NCBI GenBank assembly: GCA_027596945.1
Contig: JADGJH010000476.1
Span: 1-18,071 of the forward strand
Source of the DNA: Physocladia obscura
Taxonomy: Eukaryota; Chytridiomycota; Chytridiomycetes; Chytridiales; Chytriomycetaceae
Reading direction: 5' to 3'
Length of the DNA stretch: 18,071 bases
A model generated the notes under the pieces. That model worked only from the letters and a program-made list of their open reading frames with translations, made no database searches and was not told the origin of the DNA. A program made the position numbers and the translations under genes. Positions 9,964-17,708 of the stretch are shown in pieces. Positions within the stretch are counted from its first letter, which is position 1. Each line of letters opens with the position of its first letter.

Positions 9964-11328
9964 CTAAGCATGTCGAGCAAGCTCAGCATCAACTCTTGCA
10001 TCTTTGCTCAACAACTGCACAATCCCCAAATGTTTGTTTTTGGCAGCGCCTAAAATAGCTCTTTGATTTTGCGCTGCAGGATTAACTCCATTTACACTCA
10101 TCAAAAACTGCACAACATCAAAAAATCCGTTCTCTGCCGCAACACAGATCGCTTCATTATCTTCTGCGGTCGGATCCACGCGTCCATCTTCCACTAATAC
10201 TTTCACAACCTCGACATGTCCTCGGATTGCGGCTGCGATAATTAACGTAGCCGGCGACGGGTTGTCGGCAGCAGCAACAGCAGCATCGCCGTCGCCGCCG
10301 CCATCGCTGCCGACTTTCAGTACAACGGTATCATTGACTTGCTGCTGCTGAAATATTTTTTTCAATCCGGCAGCGCCACGCAAACTTCCCCCGAAAAACG
10401 TCGGATCCACAAACTTGTGTTCAAGCAGCAACCGCACAACATCCGCGTGACCGCGCATGCACGCCGTTTGCAGCGGATAATTGAATTCGACTTTAGGGTT
10501 CACGCCAGTGTTTACTGTCGGACCGCCGCCAACACTCTTTGTTCGGGATCCCAGCAGAAATGCTACGATATCGGCGGCACCTTGTTCGGCGGCGTAGATT
10601 AGCGCATAGTTTGCACCTGATGAAGAAACATCAATTTGTTGTGAATGACTGTTGTTCGTTGCTGCAGATGTTTCGCTGGATGTTGCTTCCCATTGCGCAA
10701 AAAGTTTGTTTGTTGCTGTTGCTCGTTTGTTTGACGGTTGTGAGTTTGTCGTGAGGAATAGCACGGCTTCGAGAGATGAGAATATACATGCGATTAGTAA
10801 CAGTTTTTGGCGGTTGATGTTTATCGGGTTTATTATTTTCGGTTTGGGTTTCGCCGCCGAAGTTATTGCCGTCGATGGTACAGCGGCGTTGGTAATTGGA
10901 ATTATTTTGAATTCCGGTTCCGACGACAACGCATTGACAGTAAACGCAGCCTCGTCTTTAGAAAGCGGCCAATTATTGATCAAAACCCCAGCCTGATAGA
11001 ACGCGTCAATATGCAGCTCGGATTTGGCGAGAAGTAAGATTTCGGCGTAAATTGCCGCTTTATAATTGAGAGGAAGCGCGATCCATTTCGCATTGTCGTC
11101 GCCGTCGGGGTCGTCGAGGCCGCTCAAGCTTGGAGCCGCGAGAAATGCGCCAATATCAAGTTTCGCAGATTGCAATTCGCGGAGTATGTGAAATCGCGCG
11201 AACCGAAGATCTGTATGTAGATATGCGCCGTACTCGCTGGTTGATGCAAGATATTGCACTTTATAAGCGAATGGATAAGCTAGTCCAATGTATTCCACGA
11301 GAGGCGGTGGATAATCACTTGCGTCCAT
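9964..11328 (-). CDS. Ankyrin-repeat protein
   Basis: Single exon, 454 residues from the ATG at 11328 (MDASDYPPP). An in-frame ATG at 11412 would add 28 very hydrophobic residues encoded by an AT-rich, UTR-like stretch; I prefer the inner start, but a membrane anchor cannot be excluded. Ankyrin-like helices with the xxLxxAAxxGHxxVVxxLL pattern are visible at about 175-194, 240-260, 284-303, 363-383, 392-412 and 422-442. The clearest are TACMRGHADVVRLLLEH and AAAIRGHVEVVKVLVEDG. A low-complexity Gly/Asp/Ala linker interrupts the array near 340-355. The N-terminal 130 residues (LVEYIGLAYPFAYKVQYLAS onward) are not recognised; an F-box-like or lineage-specific domain is possible. Ankyrin arrays bind other proteins, and the partner is unknown. 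Confidence 0.8.
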   Translation of the reverse strand: MDASDYPPPLVEYIGLAYPFAYKVQYLASTSEYGAYLHTDLRFARFHILRELQSAKLDIGAFLAAPSLSGLDDPDGDDNAKWIALPLNYKAAIYAEILLLAKSELHIDAFYQAGVLINNWPLSKDEAAFTVNALSSEPEFKIIPITNAAVPSTAITSAAKPKPKIINPININRQKLLLIACIFSSLEAVLFLTTNSQPSNKRATATNKLFAQWEATSSETSAATNNSHSQQIDVSSSGANYALIYAAEQGAADIVAFLLGSRTKSVGGGPTVNTGVNPKVEFNYPLQTACMRGHADVVRLLLEHKFVDPTFFGGSLRGAAGLKKIFQQQQVNDTVVLKVGSDGGGDGDAAVAAADNPSPATLIIAAAIRGHVEVVKVLVEDGRVDPTAEDNEAICVAAENGFFDVVQFLMSVNGVNPAAQNQRAILGAAKNKHLGIVQLLSKDARVDAELARHA

Positions 11329-11621
11329 TTTCAGAATAAAAAACAAAAACAATTCTATCAAGTAAGAAACAAGCAAACCCAAATGTGAAAGAATGAAAGG
11401 AAACAAGAACATTAAAAAAAGGGTTAGATAACGGAAACATAACCAAAAAGAAAAAAAAAACCGAAGTTAAAAGAAAAAAACAATCAAAAAAAAACATTCA
11501 ACTTGGGCACGATAAGACAGTCGGTATAATATGGGGCCCTAATTAAAACCCTCCGAAGAATCCATTACCATCTTCGGTTTCTTTTCCTTTTCATTTTCTC
11601 CTTGTCCAAATAAAATTCAGT
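11329..11621. other. Intergenic spacer, ankyrin-gene leader and phosphatase 3' end
   Basis: About 290 bp of A-rich sequence with homopolymer runs on the plus strand. It serves as 5' leader and promoter for the ankyrin gene and 3' UTR for the phosphatase gene, both on the minus strand. It also contains the alternative upstream ATG at 11412. No separate gene is supported. Confidence 0.5.
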
Positions 11622-13658
11622 CTAAACCGGAACACTATCATACGCATCATCCGAATCAACGCCCAGAACCGTCCGCACATCGGGTATGGCTTTTAATCCA
11701 ATGAGGAACGGCTGCAGTTCTACAAGCTCGTCGTCTTCCATGTCGTCAATCCATGTTGCACAGGGGATTGCGTTTGATGGTTGAAACGCGTATGCCATTG
11801 GGTTATTGTCGATGATGATGCAGTCTTCTAGTGGTCGACCGAGTACTGTCAAATCCTGTTTTTGTTTTATTTTTGAGTGTTCAATAATAATTTGCTCGCT
11901 GACATAAGAATATTGACTAGTTTCACTTGTTTTTTTTCTCTTTGGAAATTCACCTAATACACTCCCTTTCATTCACTTCGCTGGTTCTAACTTCGGGAAA
12001 TAAATTTCGCTTCTCTGAATCTCTCAAATTATATAATTTTTTTTTTTTTTTACCTTAACATAGTTCTGATTGTACTGTACACAATGCTCCCGATACAACC
12101 GATATTGCACTAGTCCTTTCGGATCCAGCAAATCAAGAACTGGATCAGCATAGTTAGAAACGGATGCAGTGAAAACAACTAGTTCGAAATGGGCAGCCAT
12201 TTTTTCGAGGAAATCTTCGACATGGGGCCGTTTGAGGACATAGACGTTGTGGTAATTGTCTTCAATTTTGATTGGGATAATGAAATCGGCGTTCGACACA
12301 GGTTTGAACGCGCTATGGACGAGTGTTTCGTCGAGATCGAGAATTAAGCATTTTTTGCCAACGTGTTCGGGTTTTTGAGGAGGTAGCACGTACTGCATGT
12401 TATTTAGGGTGAAAAGGGTCAGAGGGTTAGGGTTGCTTTGATTGTAGGCTGGGTGAGCCAAATAATTTTTTTCTTTTTAGGCAACGCTAATTCTCTCGTT
12501 CACGCATCATTAAATTCGCTTCACATACAGACACAACTGCTTTGCTCTTGTCTCCATTTGGTCAATAATATTTTTTGCACTCTAACTTTTCCACTCAGCC
12601 AATATTTTCCTTTTTTTCATTCAATATTTTCATATTTTTGGTTGCGACTCGCAAAAACTCGAGAAACTCAATTTGTTGATAAATACCTGCACAACAGACT
12701 CTCCACTTTCAGACATGTGAGAAGGAGCCGGGGTAGGATGAACAGAAGAAGAAGTGCGTCTACCGCCGCTATCGTCATCGACACGAGGAGCAGTATCGTC
12801 AGTTGTTTCATCGTCCGGAACGACGGGAATGGGCCCTTCTCTCGGCTCTTTGACACTCTCGACAAGACTCTTTTTGCTTTTGGTGGAACGCTGCCTGACG
12901 GAGCTGCTGTCGCGCTCATTGTTTGAAGTAGTGGTTGGCGACGGAGGAGCGGTGGACATTTGGACGAGCGATGAGGGCTGTGCCGTGTTGACGGTTGTGG
13001 CGGAGGAGGATGAATCCAGTTTGCGATCAGCGTCAACAATAGAGTCTGCGGCGGCGGAAGTGTTTGCAGTAGTGGTTGCGTTGTCGTTTATGAGTTCGGG
13101 GTCCGCGTCGCAGCAGCAGAGAAGCGAGCGCCAGGCCGGGGGATTCTTTTTCGGAGGCGCAAGTTTCTTTGCAGCAGCGGGCGCGGCGGTGGTTGCAGCG
13201 GCAGGTTTTGGCGGGTGCGGGTGCGTGCTGCTGCTGTTGCTGATGCTGGAGTCTGCCGGGGCCGCGGGCGGCAATTTGACGGGCGGCGACAGCGGCGCGT
13301 GGGAGGCGAGCGGCGACGACGGCACGGGGGCGACGGACGCGGGCTTGGACGGCTTGTGCTTGACGGCGGCCGACGACGGCTGTTTGCGCAGCTGCTTGAG
13401 CGGCGGCGCGACGGCGGCAAAGCGCGCGGCCTCCTCGGGCGACACCTGCGTGAGGACCAGCGACGGGTCGAAGCCCAGCTCCGTGATGGTCGACTGGCGC
13501 TTCGCCGCGACAACCGCCGGATCCGCTACCTCGCCCAGCGCCGTCAGCAGCGTCTCCAGCCGCGACACCCGCGACACCGACGACGCCGACGACGACGACG
13601 CCGACGACGACTGCACTCCCTCGCTGTCTCTTCTTGTTCCTCCTCCTCTGGCATCCAT
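11622..13658 (-). CDS. NIF/FCP1-domain protein phosphatase, Psr1/SCP-like
   Basis: Three exons, complement(11622..11855, 12054..12392, 12687..13658), give 514 residues. Introns are 198 bp (GTAAAA...AACAG) and 294 bp (GTATTT...ATGCAG), both phase 0. The start is the first ATG (13658). Residues 1-320 are disordered, rich in Ala, Pro and Ser, with WRSLLCCC at 177-183, a likely palmitoylation patch of the kind that anchors yeast Psr1 at the plasma membrane. The catalytic domain begins right after the exon 1 junction: YVLPPQKPEH, then GKKCLILDLDETLVHS with nucleophile Asp343 and Asp345 of DxDxT, VYVLKRPHVEDFLEKM, VVFTASVSNYADPVLDLLD, YRLYREHC, NYVK/DLTVLGR across the second junction, IIIDNNPMAYAFQP and WIDDMEDDEL. 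Such HAD-fold Ser/Thr phosphatases act on RNA polymerase II CTD or on stress and signalling targets. The join at 12392/12687 is the least certain step. Confidence 0.87.
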
Positions 13659-14825
13659 TTGCTCCCAATTTCCAATTTCCAATTTACTGAAAATTCCAAT
13701 TTACGGGCTTTTCTCAAACTCTTTTTTTCCCTGCTGCTGCGGGATATAATGAGTTTCACTTTTACAAATCAATAAAAACTTTCTGTGCGCATGATACTGC
13801 AAAGCTTGAGTCCCCTGTCTGGTGCAATCAGAATATTGGATGGACAAGAAAATTCAGGCCACTCATGCTCGTACGCGGGCCCAAATTCACAATGATAGCG
13901 TTAAAGAAACAAATAATACAATGTCAAAGAAAAGTTGGAGGATTCTCTGCTGCCGTTTGAATTTTGGGGTTTACTGGTGTGCATCCTCGCAAAAGATACT
14001 GCAGATAGATAAGACAAACATTTTGCTTGATTATAAAAGTTCATGTGCAAATGTGACTGTACCTCAATTTATGGATAAATTTACACACATACTAAATCAT
14101 TATTTCTTTACCGTCATTGAAACCTGTCTTTATTAGTGGCTTCAAGACTTTGATTTTGAAAAAAGTCAAAAAGCTTCTGTATTTTTTTTGTTTTTCCACC
14201 TTCCAGCCACAGGCGCCAGAGAAAATTCCTCATTTTGAATTTTGGCATTAAATTGGACAGAGAATCAAACACAAGACAACCAGTGCAATAGATCTTCATC
14301 AATTTCTGGTTTATTCATTCCTCTCAAATAAAAAAAAATAATAAAAACTGAGTTGTGAACAAAAACTGATATCCACTTTGACAGCATGCCAACAGGTGAA
14401 GAGTAAACATGCAGTTTATCTCAACTAATCTGTTAGAGCCAAGAAAGTTTATTTCTTGGAAGACTGAATTCATGGAGAGCTATTGAGAGGAATCTGGCAT
14501 GTTAATAGTCTTTTATTACTGCCAGTCAGTATTTGCCGGTAATTTTCTGACGATTATTGTAATACAAAAAAAGAAAACAAAAGACACAAATTGTGAGTAC
14601 CATGTACTGTTGAATGCAAGTCAAACTAACACAACAACATGTAAGCCTAGTTCATCCCGCAAAGATGCTTCAGTCGGCTGGACTGTGCAACTCTTCCGAT
14701 GGATCACTTGCCGTTTTTTCGCTCCCAAAGCTTACAGTCGAAGTTTTTCACCCATGTTTATACTGTTTCGTGAAAAAAAAAAATTTTCTTTGACGTATGA
14801 AAAGCAAACGCGTCAGCTGAACTGC
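13659..14825. other. Gene-poor intergenic region
   Basis: About 1.2 kb between the 5' end of the phosphatase gene and the 3' end of the dehydrogenase gene. The first 150 bp should hold the phosphatase promoter and leader. Open frames here (for example plus 13822-14136) lack a convincing start, domains and splice support. Visible features are a perfect 8-bp inverted repeat at 14439-14459 and a short motif near 14210-14237 that recurs in degenerate form near 17951. No tRNA or other RNA gene is recognised. Confidence 0.5.
14439..14459. repeat. Short perfect inverted repeat (hairpin)
   Basis: CCAAGAAA and TTTCTTGG, 8 bp each, surround a 5-nt loop GTTTA. They lie in the gene-poor spacer. It could be a regulatory site or RNA hairpin, or chance. 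Confidence 0.5.
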
Positions 14826-15988
14826 TTAACGCAGTTCAGGAATTGGAGAAACGGGACCTTGTCCCAAAAAAACGCTCTGCACATTATCAACAACTGCTTG
14901 GCACATGTTTCTTCGAGCAATTGAAGTCCATCCGCCTCTATGAGGAGCCAATATGACTGATGGTCCTAAATCGCCGGTCGTTTCCAACCCCAAACCCAAC
15001 AACTCTTCATCTACAACTGGCTCGTTTTCAAATACGTCCAACCCACAGCCAGCTAATTTTCGTTCCTTCAACAATTGGACAAGAGCCCGTTCATCTACTG
15101 CAACACCACGTGATATGTTGACAAGAAATCCAGCTGCACCAATCGCCTCAAGAACTGCACGATCGACAATATGGAATGTGGACGAGTCGGCGCGTAAACA
15201 AACTGCAAAAACATCACACCATTCAGCAAGAGCAAGTGGACTGTCAAAGAACTCTGTATTTTTAAGTTCAACACAACAAAGAAGAATAAAAAAACAGAAG
15301 TGCATTACCATATTCAGGATTAACATCGACGCGTTTACGTCTGTTGCAATACCCAACCTGCATTTCAAAAGCGGCAGCGCGTTTGGCAACTTTGAGGCCA
15401 ATAGTGCCAAGTCCCAAGATTCCAATCTTCAATTCACCAAGACCGCGTGGAATCTGAAGCGTCGGAGCGACAAAGGCTTTGGTGGGATTATCCCACAAGT
15501 GAGCGCGTACGAACATGTCACCTTGCAGAATCCGGCGTGTGCAGGCTAGTACAAGAGCCTGAGCGGTTTATAATGTTCAAACAAAAAGGTAAACACGAGT
15601 CACAAAACAAAGAAAACAGCAGCAAGATATATATATCAACCAGGCATTGATCTGCGACGCAAGACGAATTTGCATCAGTCGAATGCGTAGCGTAGATTCC
15701 ACTATTGCGGAAAAAATCAATTGCAGGAACCAGACATTCGTAGCCTGAGCCGAGACACGCAACGAGTTTCAGATTTGGCAAACGTTTGAGAACAGTTGGG
15801 CTAACTTCGCTTGGCGGCGCAGTGCCCACTGTAATAATATATTCGATGCTTTCGACATTTTCGCTGGCAGTTGCAAGACCGACCGCAAGTCCTTGTTCAA
15901 ACGGCCCAATTATGTGGTGGCCCAGTTGTCCAAGTTGCTGTCGGAGCTGGTCGGGAAGCTTCCGTCCAGAAAAGTATATTGTCGGCAT
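14826..15988 (-). CDS. D-isomer-specific 2-hydroxyacid dehydrogenase (glyoxylate/hydroxypyruvate reductase-like)
   Basis: Three exons, complement(14826..15253, 15309..15558, 15641..15988), give 341 residues. Introns are 82 bp (GTTGAT...CTCAG, phase 0) and 55 bp (GTAATG...TACAG, phase 1). The enzyme family reversibly reduces 2-keto acids to D-2-hydroxyacids with NAD(P)H. Seen: N-terminal substrate domain with VACLGSGYECL; the helix VADQCLALVLACTRRI formed across the first junction; the NAD(P) Rossmann motif IGILGLGTIG (GxGxxG at 165-170); and catalytic Arg248 (NISRGVAVDE), Glu277 (GLDVFENEP) and His304 (APHRGGWT). Arg-to-Glu spacing is typical, but Glu-to-His is longer than usual, and PHRGGWT replaces the common PHxxSxT. 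It is transcribed away from the Brp/Blh-like gene across a 90-bp gap. The substrate is not decided. Confidence 0.9.
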
Positions 15989-16078
15989 TTATTAACTATT
16001 TGTTTTGGATTCGAAATTTGTCTGTCATGTGATCAAAGAGAAAATCCCAAATTGACATTCTGGAAAAATAAAAAAAAT
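15989..16078. promoter_or_regulatory. Compact bidirectional promoter
   Basis: Only 90 bp separate the divergent start codons of the dehydrogenase (minus, 15988) and the Brp/Blh-like gene (plus, 16079), so regulatory DNA must be shared or must overlap a coding region. It contains an E-box-type TCATGTGA (16025-16032) and an A-rich leader (AAAAAATAT) right before the plus-strand ATG. Binding by a bHLH factor is speculation. Confidence 0.55.
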
Positions 16079-17708
16079 ATGAACTCTGTGACCGCCACTA
16101 ATTTGCATAATTTGGAAACTCCGGTTGTAGAAGTCGAAGGGAAAAGTGTTTGCACTGCAAAACTTGTTGAAAAATCGCAAATTGAAACTGTGCCATTAAA
16201 CTTCAGAACAACACTCAGAAATCGATCAATTGAAATTACAATAAGCACAATAATATTATTCAATATTATACCGCCGCAAATAACTAGCGCGTACATTGAG
16301 ATACCTTTGATTTTGACGTGTTTAATTGGTAAATAGTTATTATTTCTTCTTTTAAAACTGATATATTGATATAAAATGAAAAGCGTTTGGAATCCCTCAT
16401 GGTGCAATTGACCATTTACTATACTTTCAAGTTTACAAGTATGCTCGACCGTTTTCTTTTGCAGATATTGCAACTTCAATAAGCCCAGAAACCTCATTCT
16501 TCAAACTTTTGGATGATGTAGAAAAAGGCGGATTTTTGTTTAAAAAGCTCAAAACAAATCTGTTTTATCTGAACTATATTCTTATAATGATAATCTGGAT
16601 GGCAGGATGGGAAAGTTTTCCTCTCATTACCTTTTGGACCTTTTTGATTGTTTCAACCTATCACTTTGGAGAAGTTGCGTATCACTCAATATGAGTCATC
16701 TATGAATTACAAGGAACCATTGCTTAAAAAAATAATTTTTTTTAGGGTGATCTAAATTATCTGAAAGAGTCGACACTTATTCCTCCAGTACTTATAAATT
16801 TCTCCCGTGGATTTCTATTAATTGGCTCATTGGTATCAGTACAACCTGAAATCACATTTCCTATTATTGCATCAATCACAGGTGTCAAAAGTCCCGAATC
16901 GCTTTTTCCACCTGCGGAAATTATCAGAGTTTTTTCCGTTGCACAGAATTTAATTCTAACAGCATTACATATATCAGCGCACAAATATAATATCCGATGC
17001 GACAAAAACCCTGAAAACAATGTTCAACATGTTTCAAATTGGTTATTTGAACTATTCAAATCTTGCTTGCTTGCGCTCTTATTTAATACAGTGAACCCAT
17101 TGATTGCGTTTGCGATTTATTTTGGCGTATGGCATTCTATTGGCTCGATTGCCGATGAAATCGAGTTCTTGAAGGCACACAATAATCCGCTTTTTGTGCC
17201 AATCAATCAACAACAACAAGTTCAAGAGAATCTTATCAAGAACAATAGCAATAATCAATCCAAAAGCGTTTTCGATTCTACATACAGCGACAACCGTTCC
17301 ACGACTGTTGGCGATTTCGTCACGTTTTACAAACTCGCAGCGCCATATACAATTGCAAGTGTCGTTGGAATGATTTTATTCCTTGTTATTGATCCAATGA
17401 AAACCGTCGATAGACGGCCACTGTCGGTATCGGACAAAATGTCAGAAACAACATTGTGGACGATTTTTATTGTTTCAATTTCTGTCATTACTGGCCCGCA
17501 TATGTGGGTTATGAATCTTGTTGCAGTTTATTCTTTCGGATTGACTGAGTTGCAACAGGTTGATGGAAGTAATGACGTTGATGGAGAAAATTTAATCGGT
17601 GAAAATGGCAATCGGAATTTAATGGATCCACTGGGAATAGAGAATTGGGCGAAAGACTGGATTATTGGTGGAGGGTGGTGGTGGCTGCCCCGCAAAAACA
17701 AAGATTGA
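16079..17708 (+). CDS. Brp/Blh-like beta-carotene 15,15'-dioxygenase (retinal-forming), membrane protein
   Basis: Exons 16079..16328, 16384..16673 and 16746..17708 (500 residues). Introns are 55 bp (GTAAAT...GAAAAG, phase 1) and 72 bp (GTTGCG...TTTTAG, phase 0). Members cleave beta-carotene centrally to two retinals, using Fe(II) held by His. Seen after splicing: FGIPHGAIDHLL (His89), STYHFGEGDL (His177), AIYFGVWHSIGS (His310) and ITGPHMWVMN (His432), each in a predicted membrane helix. These are the spaced His motifs I associate with this family. Most of residues 50-440 forms hydrophobic helices; an Asn/Gln-rich loop lies near 326-368, and the polar tail ends GGGWWWLPRKNKD. At 500 residues it is longer than bacterial members (about 270-350, from memory). 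Retinal would supply a rhodopsin, but none is in this window. It shares a 90-bp promoter with the dehydrogenase. Confidence 0.82.

Noticed and set aside
12449..12451. Acceptor CACCCAG before the phosphatase domain
   Set aside because: It would join out of phase with the exon ending at 12687. CAG at 12393-12395 is in phase and gives the family-typical YVLPPQKPEH start of the domain.
13033..13668. Arg/Ala-rich minus-strand frame of 211 codons
   Set aside because: Another frame of the same GC-rich exon; composition artefact.
12754..13749. Long plus-strand frame of 331 codons opposite the phosphatase exon
   Set aside because: It begins in a shadow frame of the GC-rich exon, where stop codons are scarce. 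The minus frame joins a clear phosphatase domain.
13822..14136. Open frame of 104 codons on the plus strand in the spacer
   Set aside because: It begins at GTG, has no recognisable domain and no splice or promoter support. Its length is unremarkable for this region.
14114..14302. Small minus-strand frame with a TTTATT/AATAAA signal nearby
   Set aside because: About 60 residues without motifs; the poly(A)-like signal occurs often by chance in such AT-rich DNA.
16457..16464. Acceptor TTTTGCAG as the end of the first Brp/Blh-like intron
   Set aside because: The phase fits, but it would delete the HGAIDH motif that is intact and in frame just upstream. The acceptor at 16383 keeps it.
16033..16497. 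Minus-strand frame of 154 codons opposite the start of the Brp/Blh-like gene
   Set aside because: Antisense to exons with clear family motifs; the hydrophobic composition mirrors the membrane helices of the sense strand.
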